From Clostridiales bacterium (GTDB lineage: Bacteria > Bacillota > Clostridia > Lutisporales > Lutisporaceae): a DNA stretch of 15,225 nt. The notes under the pieces were generated by a model. That model had not been told where the DNA came from. It did not search any database and saw only the letters and a program-made list of their open reading frames with translations. The stretch is taken from positions 1 to 15,225 of the forward strand of contig JAAYKT010000236.1 of the NCBI GenBank assembly GCA_012522255.1, in the 5' to 3' direction. Shown here piece after piece: positions 7,381 through 14,909 of this stretch; within the stretch, counting starts at the first letter, position 1, and each line of letters starts with the position of its first letter. Both the position numbers and the translations under genes were made by a program.

Positions 7381-8784
7381 TCACTCCGTCACAATCACTT
7401 CATCCAAACTATAGCGCCCATCCGGCCTCCTTTTATCTATTGCAAGATCAATGGCAGGTTCACCGGTCAAAGGATTAAGTATTGCAATGCACACATTATA
7501 TTTATCGGGGTTTAAATCGTCAGGAATCGGGACTGATATTTTTACTTTTTTTATGCCCGGCAGCCAAGTTCTGATATCCTCAGTCAGTTTGGTTTGAAAG
7601 ACTATATTTGAATCATAATCCGATAGTGAGATTTCCAAAGGCCACAAATAATAAAAAGGTGCAACGCCTTTATTCTTCCAAACCATTTCCACCGAAAATA
7701 TACTGCCTGCTTTCACTTTTCTCGGATGTTTTATCATTTCCAAAACAAACCTATAGCCCATGGTTTTAAGTGCCAAATCGTAATTTTCCTGCAGCTCCGG
7801 GTTAATGGAATAATACACCGGGCATGATGGCCCAAGCCAACTGGTGTGGCATTTTTTGATTTGATCCATGGTTGTTTTGATATGTTCTTTATCAAAACAA
7901 GCCATACCCGGCGGTGTCGCTATCTCCCCGCCTGATGGAGTATATTTCCAATAATCCGGCATCGGTTCCTGAGCTATACCCACCAAATAGTCAAAATATC
8001 CTTTTTCAAGGCTTTCAATAAAATAATCCGTCTGCAAAACATCTCCAAAAGAATCATTGTACAAACCAATGTTATTATCTTTAGCGATATTTAATGGCCT
8101 TCTAACAATCAAATGCTTATCTATAAAAGATTTAATATAGTGTTCAACATATCTGTTACATACCTCGATGTCGGGAAAAGGTATTGATATGTTTTTATCC
8201 CGGTCTTGCTTTGTATGCCATTCCCCCCAATGCCCGATGCTACCGAGTGCTATTATTGAAATCTGTGAATTATGATTGTATTTTGATGCTAATGCCCGTA
8301 TGAGCCTCTCATGGTTTTCGATGAGTATTTCATTACTATAATCAGGGCTGAAACCTTTTCCATAATCCAAATCATACCAGGTACCATTACCGTGAATTTC
8401 ATCAAATAGCCAATCGGGAATATCCATATGTCTTTCTTTCGAAGGAAAATCCATATTAAGCCTAAAAATAATATTCACTGACTTCTGATTCCAATATTCA
8501 AAATTATATTTTTTTTCAATAGCATCAAATGAATACTCGCCCTTCAGCGGTTCCAGTTCCCTCCAGGTAGTGTTTATATAGACAAGGCGATGCGGCTGGT
8601 CATAAGGCCCTCCCTCCGCACTTGGGGCCCAACCCATATAAGGATTAAAAAGAATATCATCATTTTGGGAAGGGAAATATGCCTCACCCATTATAAGCAA
8701 CTTAGTTGCCTGAACGATCAGTAAAGGAAAAATAACCGTCAATACAAACACGATTATTATTAGTCTTCTCCGTTTAATAAGCAA
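7381..8784 (-). CDS. Membrane-anchored DUF4832-type, glycoside-hydrolase-like protein
   Basis: This 467-aa protein begins with TTG at 8784. An in-frame TGA lies just upstream and a GGGGTGGTG purine-rich site precedes the start. Residues 1-32 are a basic start (KRRR) plus one hydrophobic segment: a signal anchor or uncleaved signal peptide. The body resembles a beta/alpha-barrel hydrolase: NPYMGWAPS (47-55), TWRELEPLKGEYSFD (73-87), IIFRLNMDFP (105-114) and GSIGHWGEWHT (181-191), in which Glu188 is a plausible catalytic acid. The last ~130 residues look like a beta-sandwich of the DUF4832 kind (PRKVKAGSIFSVEMVWKNKG, then WPLEISLSD). The fold assignment rests on my recognition of these motifs, and the substrate is unknown. 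The gene is divergent from the pel operon and convergent with the deacetylase, so a role in processing the same polysaccharide is a reasonable inference. Confidence 0.8.
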   Translation of the reverse strand: MLIKRRRLIIIVFVLTVIFPLLIVQATKLLIMGEAYFPSQNDDILFNPYMGWAPSAEGGPYDQPHRLVYINTTWRELEPLKGEYSFDAIEKKYNFEYWNQKSVNIIFRLNMDFPSKERHMDIPDWLFDEIHGNGTWYDLDYGKGFSPDYSNEILIENHERLIRALASKYNHNSQISIIALGSIGHWGEWHTKQDRDKNISIPFPDIEVCNRYVEHYIKSFIDKHLIVRRPLNIAKDNNIGLYNDSFGDVLQTDYFIESLEKGYFDYLVGIAQEPMPDYWKYTPSGGEIATPPGMACFDKEHIKTTMDQIKKCHTSWLGPSCPVYYSINPELQENYDLALKTMGYRFVLEMIKHPRKVKAGSIFSVEMVWKNKGVAPFYYLWPLEISLSDYDSNIVFQTKLTEDIRTWLPGIKKVKISVPIPDDLNPDKYNVCIAILNPLTGEPAIDLAIDKRRPDGRYSLDEVIVTE

Positions 8785-9075
8785 CTGCCGTCACCACCCC
8801 TTGATTTTCTAATTAAACACCGTATATTCTTCTTATTATTATCCTTAAAGGAATATTTTATAGTAATTGCCTAAAATTATAAAAATAATGCATTTTTAAT
8901 ATAGTAAAAACATAACATATGTACAAATTCAATTATAAATATATTCAGAGTTTTTTATTATAGAACCCTTGTCCTTTTGTATGCCGCCATAGTTCTAAAT
9001 GTAATTTTATTCTCATATTTTAAAAGGATAAAGGAAGGAAAAAACAAAAAAATTAAACAACAAAGGGGTAAGTGT
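8785..9075. other. Divergent intergenic region upstream of the pel operon
   Basis: This 291-nt, very AT-rich stretch separates two divergent genes and must carry both promoters. I could not find a -35/-10 pair good enough to call in either direction. There is a short interrupted palindrome TCCTT-A-AAGGA near 8842-8852 and ACATATGT near 8917. I looked for the conserved segments of a GEMM-type c-di-GMP riboswitch in the leader and did not see them. Confidence 0.5.
9062..9068 (+). promoter_or_regulatory. Ribosome binding site that fixes the start of the epimerase-PelD fusion
   Basis: AAAGGGG, seven bases before the ATG at 9076. The epimerase fold (MNVLITGGYGFIGSH) begins exactly at this ATG, so the open frame extending upstream to a TTG at 8977 is not used as the start here. 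Confidence 0.75.
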
Positions 9076-10995
9076 ATGAACGTTCTTATTACCGGTGGTT
9101 ACGGTTTTATAGGTTCACATGTAGCAGAAGAATTCTTTAAAGAAGGCCACCGTATTTTTATTATTGATAATTTATCAACAGGTAACCCAAAAAACATAAA
9201 GTTTAAGCATACTTTCTATAACCTGGATATTTCTGATAAGGAATGTAAAGATATATTCGAAAGCAATCATTTTGATATCGTCATACATCTTGCAGCGCAA
9301 ATAAATGTTCCTTTTTCTTTTGAAAATCCCTGCGAGGATTCAATATCTAATGTTGTCGGATTGACCAATATACTTCAATTGTCAGCTTATTATAAGATAA
9401 AAAAATTTGTGTTCTCATCTTCTGCAGCAGTTTACGGCAGCAACAAAAATATCCCGCTAAAAGAAAACGAACAGCCGGACCCCCTTTCGCCATACGGCAT
9501 CAGCAAAGCTACGGGAGAATACTATTGCAGTAAATGGAGTGAATTATATGGTATAAGTACATTGTGTTTCAGGTTTTCCAACGTATACGGTCCCAGACAA
9601 GGTATACAGGGTGAAGGCGGAGTGGTTTCTATATTTATAGAAAAAGCCGTAAAAGGAATAGCGATAGAAATTTTTGGTGATGGTAACCAGACAAGAGACT
9701 TTATTTATGTCAGAGACTTGTCAAGCGCCCTTTATAAAGCTGTAACAAATAATATGCAAGGTATCTATAATCTGTCCACCAATACAGAAGTAAGCATAAA
9801 TGAACTGTTAAATACCATAATTGATATAATACCAATCAAAGAAGTTATTTATAAAGCAGAAAGAGAAGGGGATATAAAAAATTCATCTTTGGATAATACA
9901 AAACTACTGCACGATTTAAACTGGAAGCCGGCTTATTCTTTTCAAAATGGCTTGAAAAAAACCTATGATTGGTATGTGAATTACAATGAAAAAACAGCCG
10001 GGGATAATATAAGGCTTAACACAACAAGACCAAGTATTGATAAAAAGACCCTTATCATTATAGAAAACCTCCTGCTTTTTGCCCTTACATGTTTTATGAC
10101 TATAGCTTCACAGAACTCAATGAATTTTTCATTTTTAGACTACAAGGTAATCTATATCATTTTGTCAGGTGCTGTCTATGGTTTGAAATATGCCCTTATT
10201 TCTGCATTCCTGTCTTGTGCCCTCAGTATCTACTTGTTTATAGATAAAGGCTTGGCAATTACCTATATCTTTAGCGATACGGGCAAACTATTGCAGTTAT
10301 CTTCTTATATTCTCATGGCTCTCGTATTTGGTTATATCATTGATATAAAAACCAATCAAATCCAGGATAAGGATATGGAGCTAAATTCCTTGAAGAAAAG
10401 AAACAACTTTTTAGATTTAGTGCATGGGGAGACGCTGAAAGTACAAAATGAATTATATGATCAAATCATAAGTAGTGAAAACAGTTACGGTAAAGTGCAT
10501 TCAATCCTGACAAAACTTAATAACCTGAACCCTGAAGAAGTGTTAATTGATTCTGTTTCTGTTTTGGAAGGAATAATGAACACAGATAGAATTTCTATCT
10601 ATACCTTCAATGACAGTATCGCTACACTGTCTGCAAAATCCAACACAAAAGATTTCCTTATACCAAAAATAATAAGAATAGCAGAAAGAGAAGACATAAA
10701 AAATGTTTTGGACACCCATGATGTGTATATAAACAGAATATGGGACCCTTTTTTGCCGGTGATGACAGCGCCGATTATAAGCAAAAAAAATGTAATAGGC
10801 GTAGCTTGTATTCACAAGCTCCCTTTTGAAAATATAAGCCTTCACAAACAAAACCTTTTTAAAACAATAGTGAATCTGATTTCTTATTCCTATGAAAATG
10901 CTTGCAAGTGTTCTGAAAAAACACAGCATATGTATATTAATTATATGGCAACTGCCAATCAGGAAAATTATTTAATTAAGCATAGTGCAGAGTGA
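9076..10995 (+). CDS. pelD: NDP-sugar epimerase fused to a PelD-like membrane/GAF protein lacking GGDEF
   Basis: A 639-aa two-part protein. Residues 1 to ~310 are an extended short-chain dehydrogenase of the GalE / UDP-GlcNAc C4-epimerase kind: NAD-binding TGGYGFIG at 6-13, SSSAAVYG at 114-121, catalytic Tyr140 and Lys144 (SPYGISKA), and the late RDFIYVRD at 207-214. Pel is rich in GalNAc, and in some pseudomonads a separate epimerase, PelX, makes UDP-GalNAc, so this half probably supplies precursor. Residues ~324-424 hold about four membrane segments, ~425-465 a charged helical (coiled-coil-like) linker, and ~470-612 a GAF-like domain, which is the PelD order. The chain then ends after about 27 residues, where known PelD proteins carry a degenerate GGDEF domain that binds c-di-GMP. 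With an even number of membrane spans, both soluble ends can be cytosolic. It is the first gene of the operon and pelE follows after 20 nt. Confidence 0.85.
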   Translation: MNVLITGGYGFIGSHVAEEFFKEGHRIFIIDNLSTGNPKNIKFKHTFYNLDISDKECKDIFESNHFDIVIHLAAQINVPFSFENPCEDSISNVVGLTNILQLSAYYKIKKFVFSSSAAVYGSNKNIPLKENEQPDPLSPYGISKATGEYYCSKWSELYGISTLCFRFSNVYGPRQGIQGEGGVVSIFIEKAVKGIAIEIFGDGNQTRDFIYVRDLSSALYKAVTNNMQGIYNLSTNTEVSINELLNTIIDIIPIKEVIYKAEREGDIKNSSLDNTKLLHDLNWKPAYSFQNGLKKTYDWYVNYNEKTAGDNIRLNTTRPSIDKKTLIIIENLLLFALTCFMTIASQNSMNFSFLDYKVIYIILSGAVYGLKYALISAFLSCALSIYLFIDKGLAITYIFSDTGKLLQLSSYILMALVFGYIIDIKTNQIQDKDMELNSLKKRNNFLDLVHGETLKVQNELYDQIISSENSYGKVHSILTKLNNLNPEEVLIDSVSVLEGIMNTDRISIYTFNDSIATLSAKSNTKDFLIPKIIRIAEREDIKNVLDTHDVYINRIWDPFLPVMTAPIISKKNVIGVACIHKLPFENISLHKQNLFKTIVNLISYSYENACKCSEKTQHMYINYMATANQENYLIKHSAE

Positions 10996-11015
10996 AGCGC
11001 ATCGGAGGTTAAGAA

Positions 11016-11888
11016 ATGATTGTACTTACATCTTTATACATTTTTATAAGCCTGTTCTTGTTTTTGTATTGGTATAAAGAAAACAAACAAGACAGCATAT
11101 TCAAACTTTCTGTTATTTTGTTTCTTCCTATAGTCGGCTACATTTTACTGGCAGTGCTGTATATGAGAAAAATCTTCATTCAAAATATAAATAAAACCTC
11201 ATTGGTTGACGGATTTGCCAATGAATGCGAGGCAAACGAATTGCCGGCACTAACCGATTTGTCGGAAGCGACAAAATTAATCCCTGTAGAAGAAGCTTTA
11301 CTTCTCAATAACAGCAAAATAAAAAAATCAACACTTCTGGAACTTTTAAAAAACGGCAAACATTCTGACCTGTTAAGAATTGCGTTAAGCGATGAAGATA
11401 CAGAAACGTCGCATTATGCTGCAGTAGGGATTGTCGAGGCTAAACGAAAACTACAAAAATCTTTTCAAAAATCTAAAGCGGAATATGAAATAGATAAAAA
11501 CAATAACACAACAATACAATATGCCCGGGCCCTGAAAAACTATTTGGACAACGGTTTTTTAGATAAGTCAACTAAGGAAGGTTTGGGAAACAACTACCAA
11601 GACCTGTTAAAAGTGCTTTTAGAATTTTATGAATTTGAAGAAGATTTCTTTGTAGACTTAATAAATATAGAAATAGGTTTGGGTCAATTCAAAAATGCAG
11701 CCATTTATTGCAACAAATATTATAATGCTCATCCCCATAGTGATAAAACTTATTTAATGTATCTTAAATTATATTATTTTATGGGTGATAAAAATAATTT
11801 TAATCATATAATTAATACACTAAAAGAGTCTTATACAGCTCCATGCAATGATATATGGAATATAGTTAAGTTTTGGGCAGAGGGGTAA
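11016..11888 (+). CDS. pelE: PelE-like membrane protein with helical repeat domain
   Basis: This 290-aa protein starts at ATG 11016 after GGAGG with a 7-nt gap. Two hydrophobic segments lie at the N-terminus (about 2-21 and 27-50), followed by a soluble, mostly helical part. That part contains paired helices rich in Ala/Leu/Tyr (YARALKNYLDNGFLDKSTKEG; QFKNAAIYCNKYYNAHPHSD), which look like TPR-type repeats. PelE of Pseudomonas has the same plan (two TM helices plus TPR) and works in the inner-membrane Pel complex with PelD, PelF and PelG. The call rests mainly on this architecture and on its place between pelD and pelF, because PelE sequences diverge quickly. Its TAA ends just before the small downstream ORF. 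Confidence 0.72.
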   Translation: MIVLTSLYIFISLFLFLYWYKENKQDSIFKLSVILFLPIVGYILLAVLYMRKIFIQNINKTSLVDGFANECEANELPALTDLSEATKLIPVEEALLLNNSKIKKSTLLELLKNGKHSDLLRIALSDEDTETSHYAAVGIVEAKRKLQKSFQKSKAEYEIDKNNNTTIQYARALKNYLDNGFLDKSTKEGLGNNYQDLLKVLLEFYEFEEDFFVDLINIEIGLGQFKNAAIYCNKYYNAHPHSDKTYLMYLKLYYFMGDKNNFNHIINTLKESYTAPCNDIWNIVKFWAEG

Positions 11889-11892
11889 AGAA

Positions 11893-11988
11893 ATGAGATA
11901 CAAAAAAGAAATGATGATTTATATGTTAACAATTCTAATTTTAGCCATAGTAATACAAGTATTCCGATTGAATACTATATTTCGCTGA
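11893..11988 (+). CDS. Small single-pass membrane peptide in the pelA position
   Basis: A 31-codon ORF runs from ATG 11893 to TGA 11988, four bases after the pelE stop. A GAGGGG site overlaps the pelE end, at normal spacing. The product has a basic start (MRYKKE), one hydrophobic stretch (MIYMLTILILAIVIQVF) and a short tail (RLNTIFR), so it looks like a signal anchor or single TM peptide. In the Gram-positive pel order described from Bacillus cereus (pelD, pelE, pelA-deacetylase, pelF, pelG), this is where the deacetylase gene sits. It could be a real small subunit of the Pel complex or the leftover signal sequence of a deleted pelA. The sequence alone does not decide. The 42 nt between it and pelF contain no other gene. 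Confidence 0.5.
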   Translation: MRYKKEMMIYMLTILILAIVIQVFRLNTIFR

Positions 11989-12030
11989 TTTCGGTATAAA
12001 AGAAATATTTATGATAAAGGTGTTGCATGT

Positions 12031-13446
12031 ATGAGTACAAAAATATGCATGATTGCGGAAGGCAGTTATCCTTATATAACAGGAGGCGTATCCAGTTGGA
12101 TACAAATGCTGGTATCCGGTTTGAGCCGGTACAGGTTTGTCATTTTTACCATCGGCCCAAAAGAATCAAATAAAAGAAAGTTTAATTACATAATCCCTGA
12201 AAATGTGGTTGAAATTAAAGAGGTCTTCCTTGATGAGATAAACAAAAGAAAATCGCATAGCGGCATGCGGCTCGGCATAAATAGTTTGGAAAAAGAAGCT
12301 TGGGAAAGCCTGCTTATCGGAGATAATCCGGATTGGGATACATTGTTTTCTTTTATAATAGAAAATAGGCTGGAAAGCATCCACACTTTTCTTTCCAGCA
12401 GAGATTTTTTTGACATTTTAGAGTCTGTATATAATAAAAAGTATTCAAGTATGCCTTTTGCCAATTATTATTGGACTTTCAGATCACTCATCTACCCTTT
12501 GTTAAATATAATCAATCAAGACATACCAAAAACAGATATTTACCATAGTGTCTCGGCAGGTTATGGAGGCATTATAGGCAGTCTTGCAAAATTTATATAT
12601 AACAAACCCTTTATTTTAACCGAACATGGCATTTATACAAGGGAAAGAGAAGAGGAAATAATCAAATCCGATTGGGTGGTTTCTACCTTTAAAAATATTT
12701 GGATAGAACATTTCTATTCCCTTTCCAAATGCGCCTATGACCACGCTGATAAAGTAGTTACACTTTTTGATAAAAACAAAAAAATTCAAATAGAATTGGG
12801 TTGTAATGAAAGAAAGATTGAGGTAATTCCTAACGGAATTGAAATAAATCAATATGCCAAGTCAGTAAAAAAAGTATCAAAAGATGATTATATTAACATA
12901 GGTGCTATTGTAAGGATTGTACCTATCAAAGATATAAAGACCATGATAGAAGGCTTTGGCATTGCTAAGAAAAAGTATGATAAAATCAGACTTTATATAA
13001 TGGGACCTTTTGAGGAGGATATTGAGTACTATAGAGAATGCAGACAATTAGTTGATAATCTGCGCATTAAAGATATAATCTTTACCGGTAAAGTAAATAT
13101 AGTTGAATACATTGGACAAATGGATATATTACTGTTAAGCAGTATAAGCGAAGGGCAACCCCTTTCTATCCTCGAAGGTATGGCCAGCAGCAAACCTTTT
13201 ATTGCTACCAATGTAGGCAGCTGTAAAGATTTGCTATACGGTAATGGTGATAATTACGGCTATGCAGGTTTTGTTATACCTGTAATGGAATCTGAAGAAT
13301 TAGGCAAAACGATAATAAAACTATGTAAAGACAAAGAACTGAGAGTTGATATGGGTAATAACGCTTTAAAGCGTGTCAGTAGTTTGTACTCTAAAGATCG
13401 GATGATCTCCTCATATAACCGAATATATAGCCAATACGGAGGTTAA
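12031..13446 (+). CDS. pelF: Pel polysaccharide glycosyltransferase PelF (GT4)
   Basis: This 471-aa cytosolic GT-B enzyme starts at ATG 12031 after an AAGGTG site. The N-terminus carries the PelF signature MIAEGSYPYITGGVSSWIQ (7-25), including the GGVSSW loop. The C-terminal half has HGIYTREREEE (about 200-210), VIPNGIE (about 267-273) and the GT4 donor-binding E-x7-E in SEGQPLSILEGM (about 373-384), followed by PFIATNVGSC. No membrane segment is visible. PelF is the synthase of the Pel system and polymerises UDP-activated N-acetylhexosamine at the membrane complex. Its length fits the family. pelG follows three bases after its stop, and the pelG ribosome binding site is inside the end of this gene. 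Confidence 0.93.
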   Translation: MSTKICMIAEGSYPYITGGVSSWIQMLVSGLSRYRFVIFTIGPKESNKRKFNYIIPENVVEIKEVFLDEINKRKSHSGMRLGINSLEKEAWESLLIGDNPDWDTLFSFIIENRLESIHTFLSSRDFFDILESVYNKKYSSMPFANYYWTFRSLIYPLLNIINQDIPKTDIYHSVSAGYGGIIGSLAKFIYNKPFILTEHGIYTREREEEIIKSDWVVSTFKNIWIEHFYSLSKCAYDHADKVVTLFDKNKKIQIELGCNERKIEVIPNGIEINQYAKSVKKVSKDDYINIGAIVRIVPIKDIKTMIEGFGIAKKKYDKIRLYIMGPFEEDIEYYRECRQLVDNLRIKDIIFTGKVNIVEYIGQMDILLLSSISEGQPLSILEGMASSKPFIATNVGSCKDLLYGNGDNYGYAGFVIPVMESEELGKTIIKLCKDKELRVDMGNNALKRVSSLYSKDRMISSYNRIYSQYGG

Positions 13447-13449
13447 TGT

Positions 13450-14892
13450 ATGGCAGGGATAGGTTTTGAGTTAAAAACCCAATTTGAAGTAAAAGGCTTG
13501 ATACATATTATCAAAGCCAGTTTTTATTCTACACTTATAACAGCAGGCCCAACCTTGTTGACTATTTTAATGATGTTTATCTTGCAAGAACTTTTATATA
13601 TCTGGGGAATGACAATCTTGCAAAGAGAATTGTTTATGGCAGCCGTAATGTATTCTTTTATTTTTTCAATGATCATAACAGGCGGATTCTCCATAACTTT
13701 ATCTCGCTATGTCTCGGACAAGATTTATGAAAATGTGACTGAAGATATATTACCGTCATTAAAGGGAGCTATAACCGTTTGTATGATAATAGGAGGCATT
13801 ATCGGAGCATTGTTCTATCTAATGTCACCTCTTACTTTATACTTCAAACTATCTGCCTACATACTGTTTATGGAGCTTAATATTTTGTGGATACAAATGG
13901 TCTATGTATCTGCCTTGAAGGATTACAAAAAAATTTTGAAAGGCTTTGTCATCGGAATATTAACCATCTTTTTTTTCACCTACCTGTTGATTAAGATACT
14001 TGGTTATAAAACGGCTGCGGCAGTGCTAATATCTATGGATATTGGTTTTTTAATGATTATCATGATCTTTTTTGAATGTATACATGATTATTTCAATAAT
14101 AAAAGTGGAAATATCTTTGCTTTTCTAAAATATTTCGATAAACACCCGGCCTTATTCTTTATCGGTTTTTTTTATGCTTTAGGTCTATATCTTCATAATA
14201 TGCTGTTTTGGATAAGCAAGGTGGGAATAACTGTTGAAAAAACATATGTTTTTTCACCTATGTACGATGTCCCGTCATTGTGGGGTTTTTTGACTACCAT
14301 CCCCACTGTTGTTATCTTTACCGTATTATGCGAAACATCCATATACGAAAAATATAAAGCATATTATAGAAATATTTGCAAAGAAGGAAGATTTGATGCT
14401 GTGATTGAAAAACAAAATGAAATGAAAGAAACAATTTCACTTTCTATGAAAAGAATCATGGAAATTCAAACGATTTTCACAGTAATTTTTTTAATCATAG
14501 GTTTAAATTTGATACCTGTTCTGAATCCCAAATATGTTACCATCGGCATTTTTAGCACTTTTGTTGTTGGCTACTATAATTTTATAATTATGTTTGTATT
14601 CCTTACAATTCTTTTGTACTTTGATGATAAAAAAGGTTCTTTGATATTAGTTCTTTTATTTTCATTATCAAATATTGCTTTTACACAGGAGACAATTTTG
14701 ATGGGTCAGAAATATTACGGATTGGGTTTTGCCTCTTCATGTTTTATTTCTTTGATATTCGGGTTTGCACGGCTTGATTATATATTAAAAAATATCTCCT
14801 ATTTTACTTTCTGTTCCCAACCTATCACTTCAGACTATAATAAAAGGTTTTTTACCCGATTATCAACAAAGCTTTCGGAAACCCTCAAGTAA
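13450..14892 (+). CDS. pelG: Pel polysaccharide transporter-like membrane protein PelG
   Basis: This 480-aa polytopic membrane protein begins with the PelG hallmark MAGIGFELK and shows about twelve hydrophobic segments, with GPTLLTILMMF in the first and GGFSITLSRYVSDKIYE after the third. PelG belongs to the MOP flippase superfamily and is thought to work with PelF, PelD and PelE in moving the growing chain across the cytoplasmic membrane. GGAGG at 13438-13442 lies in the last codons of pelF and only three bases separate the two genes, so translation is probably coupled. The last ~25 residues (DYNKRFFTRLSTKLSETLK) are hydrophilic. It is the final pel gene here. No terminator hairpin is visible in the 17 nt before the convergent gene. 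Confidence 0.93.
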   Translation: MAGIGFELKTQFEVKGLIHIIKASFYSTLITAGPTLLTILMMFILQELLYIWGMTILQRELFMAAVMYSFIFSMIITGGFSITLSRYVSDKIYENVTEDILPSLKGAITVCMIIGGIIGALFYLMSPLTLYFKLSAYILFMELNILWIQMVYVSALKDYKKILKGFVIGILTIFFFTYLLIKILGYKTAAAVLISMDIGFLMIIMIFFECIHDYFNNKSGNIFAFLKYFDKHPALFFIGFFYALGLYLHNMLFWISKVGITVEKTYVFSPMYDVPSLWGFLTTIPTVVIFTVLCETSIYEKYKAYYRNICKEGRFDAVIEKQNEMKETISLSMKRIMEIQTIFTVIFLIIGLNLIPVLNPKYVTIGIFSTFVVGYYNFIIMFVFLTILLYFDDKKGSLILVLLFSLSNIAFTQETILMGQKYYGLGFASSCFISLIFGFARLDYILKNISYFTFCSQPITSDYNKRFFTRLSTKLSETLK

Positions 14893-14909
14893 AATTAACT
14901 AATCTATTG

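Noticed and set aside
8977..9075. An upstream extension of the epimerase-PelD fusion (33 codons from a TTG).
   Set aside because: The SDR fold begins at the ATG at 9076, which has a good AAAGGGG site. The extension is unlike any SDR leader and the TTG lacks a ribosome binding site.
8785..9075. A possible c-di-GMP riboswitch or other structured leader ahead of the pel operon.
   Set aside because: None of the conserved GEMM segments are visible, and the short interrupted palindromes present are too weak to call an operator.
10735..10746. An RxxD sequence (RIWD) at residues 554-557 of the PelD-like part, resembling the c-di-GMP inhibitory-site motif.
   Set aside because: It lies within the GAF-like domain rather than in a GGDEF fold, no second arginine partner or GG(D/E)EF-like segment follows, and RxxD occurs often by chance.
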